From: Myxococcaceae bacterium | Lineage (GTDB): Bacteria; Myxococcota_A; Polyangia; Polyangiales; Ga0077539 | Reading direction: 5' to 3' | DNA length: 64,000 nucleotides | Assembly (NCBI GenBank): GCA_004297725.1 | Contig: SCUS01000041.1 | Span: 186,001 to 250,000, forward strand | Shown: positions 46,855-57,075 of the stretch, one piece after another | Layout of the letters: each line of letters opens with the position of its first letter | Position numbering within the stretch: the first letter of the stretch is position 1 | Position numbers and translations under genes: made by a program | The notes under the pieces: generated by a model | What the model was told of the DNA's origin: nothing | What the model saw: only the letters and a program-made list of their open reading frames with translations | The model's database searches: none

Positions 46855-47549
46855 ACCGCGCCGCGCCCCCTGGCCAATGCGACGATCGCGTCGACCACCG
46901 CCTGGGGCTCCATGTTGCTGCTGTCCACCCTCACCGCGTCGTCGGCCTCGCGGAGCGGGGCGATTTCCCGGCTCGCGTCCTGGTGGTCGCGCTGCCGCAC
47001 CTCCGCCAGGGTCACCGCGTAGTCCGCGTCGATGCCCCGCAGCCGCAGCTCGTCGCAGCGCCTCCGGGCCCGCTCCTCCGCCGAAGCCGTCAGGAACACC
47101 TTCAGCTCCGCCTTGGGAAACACCACGGTCCCGATGTCGCGGCCCTCCAGCACCACCCCCCCGGCGCGCCCGAAGGCCCGCTGCGCCTCCAGCAGCGCCT
47201 CGCGCACCCCCGGGTAGGCGGCCACCGCGCTCGCCCCCATGGACATCGCCGGGGTCCGCAGCGCCTCCGCCGGGTCTTCCCCGTCGACGAGCACCCGGGT
47301 GAGCCCCGCGTCGCCCGCCTCGAGCCGCAGCGCCCCGCGAGCCACCGCCGCGCTCACCGTCCCCTCGACGCCCGCCTGGTCTCCCATGGAGACGCCCGCC
47401 CGCTCGGCCACCAGCGCCGAGGCCCGGTAGAGCGACCCGGTGTCCACCAGCGTGTACCCGAGAGCTCCTGCCACCTGCCGCGCCACGGTGCTCTTGCCCG
47501 CGCCCGCAGGCCCGTCGATCGCCACCACGATCCCTCGCGCTCCGCTCAT
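46851..47549 (-). CDS. cmk: Cytidylate kinase
   Basis: This 232-residue protein phosphorylates CMP and dCMP with ATP. The Walker A loop is DGPAGAGKST near residues 12-21. Further family features are DTGSLYRA, LEGRDIGTVVFP, SAEERARRR and RDHQDASREIAPL. Length is normal (about 225). It sits between aroA and rpsA, a very conserved bacterial order. Its ATG overlaps the aroA stop as ATGA, so translation is coupled. The stop overlaps the candidate rpsA promoter. Confidence 0.97.
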   Translation of the reverse strand: MSGARGIVVAIDGPAGAGKSTVARQVAGALGYTLVDTGSLYRASALVAERAGVSMGDQAGVEGTVSAAVARGALRLEAGDAGLTRVLVDGEDPAEALRTPAMSMGASAVAAYPGVREALLEAQRAFGRAGGVVLEGRDIGTVVFPKAELKVFLTASAEERARRRCDELRLRGIDADYAVTLAEVRQRDHQDASREIAPLREADDAVRVDSSNMEPQAVVDAIVALARGRGAV

Positions 47550-48904
47550 CCCCTCACCTCGATGTCCCCGCCCAGTGCCTTCAGGATCTCCGCGAAGCCC
47601 GGGTCGCTCGTGTCGACGCAGCCCACGTCGTCGATGGTCGTCTCGCCCTCCGCCGCCAGCGCCAGCACCGCCGCCGCCATGGCGATCCGGTGGTCGCCGC
47701 GGGTGTCGATCACCGCCCCGCCCCTCGGCCGGCCGCCCACCACCGTCAGCCCGTCGCCGGACACCTCGTGCCCGATGCCAAAGGCCCGGAGCATCGACGC
47801 CAGCGCGGCCACCCGGTCGCTCTCCTTCACCCGCAGCTCGGCGAGGTCGTCGAAGCGGCTCTCGCCCGGCGACACCGCCGCCGCCGCCACCAGCGCCGGG
47901 ATCTCGTCAATACACCGGGTGGTAAGCTCACCCGCCACGTTCGCACCGCGGCGCAGCGCTCCGGTGCCTCCGACGCCGACGTGCAGGTCACCGACGGGCT
48001 CGCCGCCCGCCTCTCCCTTCGGCGACACCCCGGCGCCCCCGCCCTGGTCTCTCAGGGCTTCGAGAAATCCCGTGCGGGTCGGGTTGATGCCGACGCCCCG
48101 CACCTGCACCCGGGAGCCCGCGACCACGTGCGCGGCCACCACCCAGAAGGCCGCCGCCGAGGGGTCGCCCGGCACGTCGAGGTCGAGCGGAGCGAGCACG
48201 CCGTCCCAGCCGCGAGGGTCGAGCAGGCTCACCGGACCCATGGTCCGCAACGGGGCGCCCATCGCGAGGAGCATCCGCTCGGTGTGGTCGCGGGAGAGCG
48301 TGGGCTCTCGCACGGAGGTCTCCCCGTCGGCGAAGAGCCCGCTCAGCAGCAGGCACGACTTCACCTGGGCGCTCGGCACGGAGAGCGACTCCTCGCTGGC
48401 GAAGAGACGCTTTCCGTGGGTGAGCCCCCGGATCACCAGCGGCGCGGTCTCGTCCCGTCGCACCGGGTCGATGGCGCCCTCGATGAGCGCCCCGCGGGCC
48501 CGAAGCGGCCGGGTGATGCGGCCCATCGGGCGGCGGGAGAGCGAGGCGTCGCCCAGCAGCGTGGTGTCGAAGCCCTGCGCCGCGAGCACGCCGGCGACCA
48601 GCCGCATCGAGGTGCCCGCGTTGCCGCAGTCGAGCGTCGGGGAGGAAGGTGCGCGGAGCCCGCCGAGACCCCGGCCAGACACCCGCACCGAGCGCTCGTC
48701 GAGGTGCTCGATGGTCACGCCGAGCGAGGCCATGATGGCGCGGGTGCGAGCGACGTCGTCGCCCGGGGAGAGCCCGCGGAGCACGCTCGTCCCCTCGGCC
48801 AGCGAGGCGAGGATCAAGGCGCGGTGGGAGATCGATTTGTCCCCGGGAACGCGGAACGCGCCGCGGAGGGGACGGGTCGCGGGGCGGACGATCCAGCGGC
48901 GCAT
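47546..48904 (-). CDS. aroA: 3-phosphoshikimate 1-carboxyvinyltransferase (EPSP synthase)
   Basis: This 452-residue enzyme joins phosphoenolpyruvate to shikimate-3-phosphate in aromatic amino acid synthesis. Family features are PGDKSISHRALILASLAEG, LDCGNAGTSMRL, SRRPMGRI, SAQVKSCLLLSGL, RDHTERML and RVKESDRVA. Length is typical or slightly long (427 in E. coli); a loop near residue 295-320 (DQGGGAGVSPKGEAGG) accounts for part of the excess. The start ATG 48904 is placed just before the first conserved strand; ATG 48916 and 48964 are alternatives. It heads the aroA-cmk-rpsA cluster and diverges from the PNGase-F-like lipoprotein gene. Confidence 0.96.
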   Translation of the reverse strand: MRRWIVRPATRPLRGAFRVPGDKSISHRALILASLAEGTSVLRGLSPGDDVARTRAIMASLGVTIEHLDERSVRVSGRGLGGLRAPSSPTLDCGNAGTSMRLVAGVLAAQGFDTTLLGDASLSRRPMGRITRPLRARGALIEGAIDPVRRDETAPLVIRGLTHGKRLFASEESLSVPSAQVKSCLLLSGLFADGETSVREPTLSRDHTERMLLAMGAPLRTMGPVSLLDPRGWDGVLAPLDLDVPGDPSAAAFWVVAAHVVAGSRVQVRGVGINPTRTGFLEALRDQGGGAGVSPKGEAGGEPVGDLHVGVGGTGALRRGANVAGELTTRCIDEIPALVAAAAVSPGESRFDDLAELRVKESDRVAALASMLRAFGIGHEVSGDGLTVVGGRPRGGAVIDTRGDHRIAMAAAVLALAAEGETTIDDVGCVDTSDPGFAEILKALGGDIEVRG

Positions 48905-48974
48905 GCGCGGCGGCATACACGATCGACCGGACGTCGTCACGACTGCGCGAGGGTGCTGATACAACCGCTGCCAC

Positions 48975-48980
48975 GGAGGA
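48975..48980 (+). promoter_or_regulatory. Strong ribosome-binding site
   Basis: GGAGGA lies eight bases before ATG 48989 and fixes that start for the PNGase-F-like lipoprotein gene. It is one of the best Shine-Dalgarno matches in the window. Confidence 0.7.
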
Positions 48981-48988
48981 AATAGCCG

Positions 48989-50683
48989 ATGCGGTGGTTT
49001 CAGTGGATGGGCGTCGGCGCGGTGGCGCTCGGCGCGACGGGATGTGAAGACGCCGCGACGCCCGCGGCGCCCCTGGACGCGACGGTGATGGACGTCGCCT
49101 CCGACGCACCGGCCGCGGAGGACGTGGTCGCCGACGCCGGGGCCGCGGTCGACGCACCGGACGCGAGCGCCTTCGCTCCGGGTCCCTACGGTCTACGGCC
49201 GCGCGACCTCGCGGGCCCCTTCACGGTGATGACCCAGGCCGGGCCGTGGACCTTCGAGCAGCACTTCACCGGCGAGGACAGCTACGTCTTCCTGGTCGTC
49301 AACCCGTCGAGCTACTCGACCAGCCTGCTCGGCGGCAGCGTCGGCGCGCTGCTCGAGGCGTCGCCGCGCAACGTCCACTACTTCTTCCTCCCGGCCAACG
49401 GCTCGACGCAGCTCGCGGCGCTGCGGCAGCGCGTCGACGAGGACCTCGCAGGCCTCAGCGAGGCCGACCGCGACTGGTGGACGGCGCGGCTGCACTTCGT
49501 CACCGACGACCTCAACACCACCCAGACCTGGCTCGGCCAGCTCTACCGCTCGCGCCGTAGCACGACCAACATGGTCCCCCGCTACGAGGCGATGCAGTGG
49601 GCCGTCGACCGCTTCCAGCGCATCCGCGAGGTGGGCCAGCTCGGGCGCCTCGCCAGCTCCGGCCTGCGCCTGGAGCTGCCGCTGCTCGCCAACGAGGCGA
49701 AGTATTACAACTTCGAGTATTCGCGGGAGCGGGAGTTCGCCTCGCACCCGGCCACCACGGTCACGCTCCTCGACAACGCGAGGGTGGTCGACAACGTCGA
49801 CATCGACGCGATGCTCCCCGACCGCGGCGCGATGGCGGGCTTCGACACCCTGGAGGTCGACCTTCGCACCGAGTGCGTGAACCACCGCGACGGCGACTGC
49901 GGCGCCTGGGACTACCTCTCGCACCTCTGGCTCTGCTCCGAGGTGGCCCCCTCCGCCGACGCGGGCGCCCCCGCGGCCGACGCTGGCCCCGCGCTTCGCT
50001 GCGACACCGAGCTCGCCCGCTGGATCACCACCTACTGGCGCGAGGGCCGCTGGGTCACGGACATCTCCGGCGTGCTCCCGCTGCTGCGCGACGGCGGCCG
50101 GCAGCGGCTGCGCTGGTACGCGTCGCGGCAGTTCGACCCGCGCCCCGCCCCCTACGTCGCGAGCCTCGCCCTGCGCTTCGGCAACCGCCGCCGCGAGGTG
50201 CGCCCCTTCGAGACGCGGCTGCTCTTCCAGGGCGGGGCGCTCAACGCCACCTGGGCGGCGCGCCACCCCCCTCAGCGCTTCACCGTCCCCGCCGACACCC
50301 GCCGCGCCGAGCTCTACGTGCTGGTCACCGGCCACGGCGCGGAGACCAGCCAGTGCGCCGAGTTCTGCAACCACGGGCACCACTTCGTCCTCAACGGCAA
50401 CGAGCACCTCGTGGACTTCCCCGAGGCGCGCTCCCCCAACGGCTGCACCGACCGCGTCGACCAGGGCGTCGTCCCCAACCAGCACGGCACCTGGTACTTC
50501 GGCCGCGGCGGCTGGTGCCCCGGCTGGGACGTTCGCCCGGTGGTGATCGACGTGACCTCGGAGCTGCGCATGGGCGCCGAGAACGAGCTCGGCTACACCG
50601 CCACCGTCGACAACCGGGTGATCACCTCGATGGCGGGCTACGGCAACGTCGTGCTCACCGCCTACCTCGTGCTCTCCCGCTGA
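48989..50683 (+). CDS. PNGase F-like lipoprotein (peptide-N-glycosidase family)
   Basis: This 564-residue protein has a signal peptide ending GATGC (Cys19) and an Ala/Asp/Val-rich linker. The C-terminal half resembles the two beta-sandwich domains of peptide-N-glycosidase F: ECVNHRDGDCGAWDYLSHLW (quoted in part), and VTGHGAETSQCAEFCNHGH with conserved His, Glu and paired Cys. PNGase F removes N-glycans from glycoproteins. The N-terminal region (about 60-290) is an additional domain I cannot name. The likely location is the outer surface, where it could act on host, prey or self glycoproteins. A strong GGAGGA ribosome site supports the start. It is convergent with the next gene, 4 bp between stops. 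Confidence 0.78.
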   Translation: MRWFQWMGVGAVALGATGCEDAATPAAPLDATVMDVASDAPAAEDVVADAGAAVDAPDASAFAPGPYGLRPRDLAGPFTVMTQAGPWTFEQHFTGEDSYVFLVVNPSSYSTSLLGGSVGALLEASPRNVHYFFLPANGSTQLAALRQRVDEDLAGLSEADRDWWTARLHFVTDDLNTTQTWLGQLYRSRRSTTNMVPRYEAMQWAVDRFQRIREVGQLGRLASSGLRLELPLLANEAKYYNFEYSREREFASHPATTVTLLDNARVVDNVDIDAMLPDRGAMAGFDTLEVDLRTECVNHRDGDCGAWDYLSHLWLCSEVAPSADAGAPAADAGPALRCDTELARWITTYWREGRWVTDISGVLPLLRDGGRQRLRWYASRQFDPRPAPYVASLALRFGNRRREVRPFETRLLFQGGALNATWAARHPPQRFTVPADTRRAELYVLVTGHGAETSQCAEFCNHGHHFVLNGNEHLVDFPEARSPNGCTDRVDQGVVPNQHGTWYFGRGGWCPGWDVRPVVIDVTSELRMGAENELGYTATVDNRVITSMAGYGNVVLTAYLVLSR

Positions 50684-50687
50684 GCGG

Positions 50688-51452
50688 TCAGACCGCGAAG
50701 CCCTCGTCCACGGCGCGAAGCTTCTCGGCCTTGCGCCAGTCGACCAGCACGAGGCGCTGCTCCAGCGCGATCGCGTGGAGACCCCCGACGATGTCCTCGA
50801 GGAAGCCGTGCACACCGAGGGCGGTGACCAGGCCGTCGCGCTCGATGCCGTAGACCACCGCGTCGGAGTAGGGGAACGAGAAGCCGCCCTCCACCATGCC
50901 CGCGTCGCCGCGGAAGCCGAAGGGACGCGCCTCGACGCCGAGTGCCGCGGCCAGCGCCGTCAGGGTGACGCGGGCGCCCGCCAGCGGATCGGGGAGCCGA
51001 TGACGCAGGTGGCACTCCACGAAGCCCGGGCCGAGCTGTCGCTCCGCGATCACCCGGCGGACGTCGGCGAGCTCGGCGTCGATCGCCTCCATCGCCGACA
51101 CATGCACCAGCTCGACCTGCCGCCACGCGTCGTCGGGGATGCGCACGGTCACCTCGACGCCCGGGGCGATGGGCACCGTTCGCGGCAGCGCGTTCTCGAT
51201 CGACGGCAGGCTGAACAGGATCGCCTTGGGCTGCACGGCGTCGAGCCTGCGCAGCGTGAGACGGCCCGAGCCGAGCGACGCGATGGTGTCGCGGGTGGCG
51301 GGCTCGGCGCGCACCACGAGGTACTCCGCGTCGCCGAAGGTGAGCGTCGCCTCGTTGCCCGCGAAGCGCTCGGGCAGGCTCTCCAGGGGAACCTCCGAGT
51401 CTGCGATCACCTTGCCGTCGGCCTCGTCGATGAGCTCGATGCGAACGTCCAT
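50688..51452 (-). CDS. Hypothetical protein downstream of Ser/Thr kinase gene
   Basis: This 254-residue soluble protein is not one I recognise. It begins with a beta-rich segment (MDVRIELIDEADGKVIADSE) and includes VTVRIPDDAWRQVELVHVSA, a pattern seen in small adaptor-like domains, then an alpha/beta remainder ending in ALEQRLVLVDWRKAEKLRAVDEG (quoted in part). No signal peptide, membrane helix or metal motif. It lies 57 bp downstream of the Ser/Thr kinase gene on the same strand, so it could be its substrate or partner; this is a guess. Confidence 0.62.
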   Translation of the reverse strand: MDVRIELIDEADGKVIADSEVPLESLPERFAGNEATLTFGDAEYLVVRAEPATRDTIASLGSGRLTLRRLDAVQPKAILFSLPSIENALPRTVPIAPGVEVTVRIPDDAWRQVELVHVSAMEAIDAELADVRRVIAERQLGPGFVECHLRHRLPDPLAGARVTLTALAAALGVEARPFGFRGDAGMVEGGFSFPYSDAVVYGIERDGLVTALGVHGFLEDIVGGLHAIALEQRLVLVDWRKAEKLRAVDEGFAV

Positions 51453-51509
51453 CCCGAGAGGCTAACAGAAGCCCACCCTTCGCGCGGGACGCCGCGCCCC
51501 CGCAGCGGG

Positions 51510-53006
<1,497 letters not shown>

Positions 53007-53059
53007 GGCGGCAGAGGTTACACCGCCCGGGCCGCTTCGACCGCACCGACGTGCGATCG

Positions 53060-54070
53060 CTACTCCGCCGCGTCGAGTTCTTGCAGCGCCGAGCTGATGC
53101 GCAGCACCCGCCCCGCCTCGGTGGAGCTGGCCTGCACCGACAGCGTCACCCGGTCGCCCTCGGCGTGCGCCGTGACGCCCTCGCGCAGCAGCCGCCCGAG
53201 GCCCAGCAGCCTCACCGCGATCTGCCCCGCGAGCTGCCTCGTCGAGGCGTCCACCAGCCGGACGATCTCCCTCGCCGCGGCCTCGGTGTGCGCCTGCCCC
53301 GCCGCCCTCGCGCTCACGTCGCCGGGCACGTCGCCGCGGGCCACCAGCCGGTCGAGCCCGTCGCCAGAGCGCCCGACGCCACGCATCCGGAGGTTGACCC
53401 TCGCCCTGATCGCCGCGAGGTCGGCCGCCACCTGGAGCGCCCCCTGCTGCCCGTCGACGAGCGCCCAGAGGTCGTCGAAGCGGTTGTCGTCGCGCACCGA
53501 GCGCCGCTCCACGCCGACGAGCCGCGCCGCCACCCGGCGCACCAGCGAGCGCTCCATCACGATCACCACGTCCGCCGCGGGGAACATGTACGCCCTCGTC
53601 CCGACCACGGTGTACCGCACGCCCTGCTCGGCGCCCTCCTCCGGGGCCGCGTCCCTCGCCGCCACCCGCGCCGCCCGGATCACCTCCGCGCGGTCATAGG
53701 CTCCCCGGGCGACGATCACGGGCCAGCCCGCGTTGCCCCCGGTGCCTGGCGGGAGATAGACCCCGAACGCCATCCTCTCGGCCCGGTGGAGGGCGTCGAA
53801 GCCCAGCTCGCGCTGCACGCCTGCGACGTCGGCGCCGAGCGACGAGGCCAGCTCGAGGGCCCCGTCGAAGTGCGGCGAGCGACGGGCCTCGGCGAGCTCG
53901 AAGCGCCCCCACGCGACCGCTCCGGGCGGCAGCAGGGCGAGCGGCTCGCCGTGGATGTCGGGAGGCCGCGGCGCCTCGGCAGCGGCCACCGCGGGCGTGC
54001 CGGTGGAGGCGCAGGAGAGCGGCCCGAGCAGACAGAACATGAGCGAGAGCGGTCGACTGAGGCGGATCAC
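53060..54070 (-). CDS. Putative lipoprotein of unknown function
   Basis: This 336-residue protein has a signal peptide ending LGPLSC (Cys20). The mature part is alpha/beta with Ala/Arg-rich helices and the segments VAWGRFELAEARRSPHF and ADVVIVMERSLVRRV. I do not recognise a family. GTG 54070 is chosen because it gives a full signal peptide; the internal ATG at 54040 would leave the hydrophobic core too short. It may share a transcript with the Ser/Thr kinase gene 53 bp downstream. It diverges from the hydrolase gene at 54141. Confidence 0.65.
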   Translation of the reverse strand: MIRLSRPLSLMFCLLGPLSCASTGTPAVAAAEAPRPPDIHGEPLALLPPGAVAWGRFELAEARRSPHFDGALELASSLGADVAGVQRELGFDALHRAERMAFGVYLPPGTGGNAGWPVIVARGAYDRAEVIRAARVAARDAAPEEGAEQGVRYTVVGTRAYMFPAADVVIVMERSLVRRVAARLVGVERRSVRDDNRFDDLWALVDGQQGALQVAADLAAIRARVNLRMRGVGRSGDGLDRLVARGDVPGDVSARAAGQAHTEAAAREIVRLVDASTRQLAGQIAVRLLGLGRLLREGVTAHAEGDRVTLSVQASSTEAGRVLRISSALQELDAAE

Positions 54071-54140
54071 GGGCTGCGTTCTAACACGCCTCCCTCCCCC
54101 TCTCCCGTCGACGGTCGTGCTAGGCGACGCACACCTCCCG

Positions 54141-54950
54141 ATGTTGTCCCACGCCATCGTCACCGCCGCGGGCTCCACGCCCACCCGAGCGTGCCTCGTC
54201 CTCCACGGCATCCTCGGCTCGAAGACCAACTGGCGCTCGCTCGCGCGCCGCTTCGCCGAGGCGCGGCCCGACTGGGCCTTCGTGCTCGTCGACCTGCGCG
54301 AGCACGGCGCCTCGCAGGGCCTTCCCCCGCCGCACTCGCTCGCCGCCGCCGCGCGCGACCTCACCGAGCTCTGCGCCGCCCTGACGCTCCCGGTGCGAGG
54401 GGTGCTCGGGCACAGCTTCGGGGCGAAGGTCGGCCTCTCCTTCGCGGGCGAAACGCCCTCGCTCACGCACCTCATCGTGGTCGACGCCAACCCCGGCGCA
54501 CGCCCCGACCGCCGCGGCTCCGAGGCGTCGCTGAGCGCCCTCGACACCCTCGAGGCCATCGGCCGCTCGTGGCCTACGCGAGAGGCCTTCCTCGCCGCGG
54601 TGATGGCCGACGGTCACGACCGGTCGATGGCCGCCTGGCTCGCGATGAACCTCGAGCACGCGCCCGATGGCTTCCGGCTGCGCATCGACGTCGCGTCGAT
54701 CCGCTCGCTGCTCGACGGGTACTTCGTGGCCGACCTCTGGAGCGTGGTGGAGTCCTCCCCTCCGCAGCGCCGCACGACCTTCATCCTGGGCGGCGCGTCG
54801 GGGGTGATGGACCCGGCGGAGCTCGCTCGCCTCGACGCCGTCGCCGCGCGCGGTGGCTGCGAGGTGGTGGTGGTCCCTGGCGCCGGGCACTGGGTGCACG
54901 TCGACGCCCCGGACGCGACCGCCGCCGCGGTGATCAGCGCGCTGCGCTGA
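54141..54950 (+). CDS. Alpha/beta hydrolase (YbfF-like esterase)
   Basis: This 269-residue protein has an alpha/beta hydrolase fold: oxyanion region LVLHGILGSKTNW, VDLREHGASQG, nucleophile elbow GHSFG (near residue 94), DANPG, and a late GAGHWVHVDAP with the likely catalytic His. It resembles YbfF-type short-chain esterases. No signal peptide. The substrate is unknown. ATG 54141 begins the conserved fold; a GTG at 54117 is an alternative. Its end overlaps the convergent lipoprotein hydrolase gene by 17 bp. Confidence 0.83.
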   Translation: MLSHAIVTAAGSTPTRACLVLHGILGSKTNWRSLARRFAEARPDWAFVLVDLREHGASQGLPPPHSLAAAARDLTELCAALTLPVRGVLGHSFGAKVGLSFAGETPSLTHLIVVDANPGARPDRRGSEASLSALDTLEAIGRSWPTREAFLAAVMADGHDRSMAAWLAMNLEHAPDGFRLRIDVASIRSLLDGYFVADLWSVVESSPPQRRTTFILGGASGVMDPAELARLDAVAARGGCEVVVVPGAGHWVHVDAPDATAAAVISALR

Positions 54951-56991
54951 AGTCGCAGCTCCCGGCCGGGGTGTTCATCACGCAGTTCGCAGGGAGGATC
55001 ACCCTGGTCCGACCCATCCACGCGCCGGTGAGGAAGACGCGGATCTGCTCGAGCGCGGCCTCGGTGACGGGACCGCTGCGCGCCGCGAAGCCGTGGATGT
55101 CCGCCGCGCTGGTGAAGCTCGGCGGCACCCGGTACTGCGTGATGGCGGTGCGGCCCTCGGCGGAGGTCGCGGTGGGCACCCCCACGATGGGGTTGAGCAC
55201 GGCGCCGATCTGCACGGCGCCCAGCGCGGTCGCGGCGAACTCGGTGCCGAGGTTGGGCAGCACCGTGTCGCCCATGGACTGCTGGATGAGCATCGGCCGC
55301 GGGTGCTCCTGGGCGTCGGCCCAGGCCGCGCCGTCGACCTCGTCCCACAGCGTCTGGCTGATCGCGAGCTGGAGGTGGATGTCCATGGTGCTCCCGTAGA
55401 TGCGCTGGAGGCCGGTGCGTACGATGTCGAAGAGCGCCGATCGAAGGAGGTAGTGCGACCAGGCGGAGCCCGGCACGTTGGCCACGCCCGCGATGAACAT
55501 CGGCTCGGCCTGGACCATGGTGAGCCCGGTAGTGCCGCCGAGGGACCCTCCCGCCCAGGTGAGCGTCGCCGGGTCCGCGCGCCGCCCGGCCAGCGGGTTG
55601 ACCATCGCGCCCACCATCGGCGCGGCGAGCACGTCGCGCAGGTTCGACGCCGCCGGCAGCGCCACGCCCTCCGGGGTCACGCCGCGCATCGAGTGGATCA
55701 CCGCCATGCCCCCGGCCAGCGCCTGGAGCAGCACGCTGGTGGCCTGCTCCACCCCGAGGTTCATCTTCAGGAACCCGAGGAAGGTGTTGGCCATCTCGGT
55801 CTCGGTGAGGCCGTCGAAGCGGATGTTGATCTTCGCCGCGCCCGCCCCGGCGAGCAGCCCGTCGAAGGACGAGTCCGTCACCTCGCCGCCCATCCCGTGA
55901 CCGAAGACCACCGCGGGGTAGGAGCCCGTCCCTCCTCGCGGGAGCAGCACCCGGAAGGGAGCGTCGTAGGTCATCCCCGCGATCGCCACGGGCCCCTGCG
56001 CCTGCCTCGTCACGAGGCGCTCGGAGGTCACCCACCGGGGGAGCCCCCGGATGTGCCCGTTGACCAGCAGCGCCGCCGACGAGAGCGACGGGACCGTCAC
56101 CGAGTCGACCTGCACCGTCGCCGTCCCATCGCGCAGCGCCTCGATCGCCCGGGCTCGCATCGTCCGCAGCGCCACCAGCGGCTGCTCCCGCGAGCGCGTC
56201 ACGAAGCCCCACACCCGGACCACCCTGGCCGGGTCGATGCCCGCCTGGGCGAGCAGCGCGCGGGTCGGCGCGTGCCAGGCGCGGAGCTGCTCCTGCGCGG
56301 GGGTGCGAGGCGGCTGCAGCCCGAGCGCCGCGCGGGTCTCGTCGTTGGCCTGGAGCGCCCCGCCGCCCGCGGCGCGCAGGCTGTCGAGCACCACCGCGAC
56401 GTGCTCCGTGGCGGGGGCGAGCAGCGTGCGGGGGTAGGCCACGATGCCCGTCTCGGGCTCCCTCACGTCCTGCGGAGCGACCATCAGCGGCCGCAGCGGG
56501 ACCAGCGTCCCTCGGGTGGCGCCCTCGGCGACGATGAGCCGCACCGCCCCGGTGGTGCCGTCTCCGAGCGAGGCCTCGTCGAGCAGCGAAGGGAAGGCCA
56601 CCAGCAGCGGGGTGGCGCGGGAGAATCCGTCGGCGCGATCGAGCCCCTCGACGCGGTCGCCGCTCACCAGCCCCGAGGGAGGCACCTGAAGCCTGAGCCG
56701 GGTCACCTGCGAGTCGTCGGACTGCGTGAAGGCGCTCGACGGCCATGGGAGGAGACAGCGCGTAGGGTCCGTCGGGTCGCAGCCCAGCGAGAGCGCCCGG
56801 TGCTCGCCCGGCGCGCGGTCGGCGACCGGCACGATGGGCCCGACGTCGACCACCGCCGGGACGTCGGCGCCGGCCTCCGAGGCGACGTCCTGCGCGGCGG
56901 CGTCGGCGGGCGGAGTGACCGGCGCGTCGTCGCAGCCGGCGATCGACCAGGTCGAGAGGAGAAGCCCAAGCACGGCGTGTCGGAGGTTCAC
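54934..56991 (-). CDS. Lipase-like alpha/beta hydrolase lipoprotein
   Basis: This 685-residue protein has a signal peptide ending SIAGC (Cys20) and an Asp/Ala/Val linker. The N-terminal part (about 60-330) is beta-rich, and the C-terminal half is an alpha/beta hydrolase: VVFGHGMGGE oxyanion region, GGSLGG nucleophile elbow, a likely Asp in QSMGDTVLP and a His in DIHGFAA. The layout of an N-terminal beta region plus a lipase-like domain resembles large bacterial exported lipases. Two Cys near the end (CVMNTPAGSC) may form a disulfide. It is predicted to be exposed at the outer surface. The gene follows the acyl-CoA dehydrogenase gene by 84 bp. Confidence 0.8.
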   Translation of the reverse strand: MNLRHAVLGLLLSTWSIAGCDDAPVTPPADAAAQDVASEAGADVPAVVDVGPIVPVADRAPGEHRALSLGCDPTDPTRCLLPWPSSAFTQSDDSQVTRLRLQVPPSGLVSGDRVEGLDRADGFSRATPLLVAFPSLLDEASLGDGTTGAVRLIVAEGATRGTLVPLRPLMVAPQDVREPETGIVAYPRTLLAPATEHVAVVLDSLRAAGGGALQANDETRAALGLQPPRTPAQEQLRAWHAPTRALLAQAGIDPARVVRVWGFVTRSREQPLVALRTMRARAIEALRDGTATVQVDSVTVPSLSSAALLVNGHIRGLPRWVTSERLVTRQAQGPVAIAGMTYDAPFRVLLPRGGTGSYPAVVFGHGMGGEVTDSSFDGLLAGAGAAKINIRFDGLTETEMANTFLGFLKMNLGVEQATSVLLQALAGGMAVIHSMRGVTPEGVALPAASNLRDVLAAPMVGAMVNPLAGRRADPATLTWAGGSLGGTTGLTMVQAEPMFIAGVANVPGSAWSHYLLRSALFDIVRTGLQRIYGSTMDIHLQLAISQTLWDEVDGAAWADAQEHPRPMLIQQSMGDTVLPNLGTEFAATALGAVQIGAVLNPIVGVPTATSAEGRTAITQYRVPPSFTSAADIHGFAARSGPVTEAALEQIRVFLTGAWMGRTRVILPANCVMNTPAGSCDFSAAR

Positions 56992-57075
56992 GGCGGCGAC
57001 GCTAGCGCACGCCCCCTACGCCGCGAAGTGCGGACATCAGGGCACAGTGCGCGAGGTCGCCCGCTCGGCCGGCGG

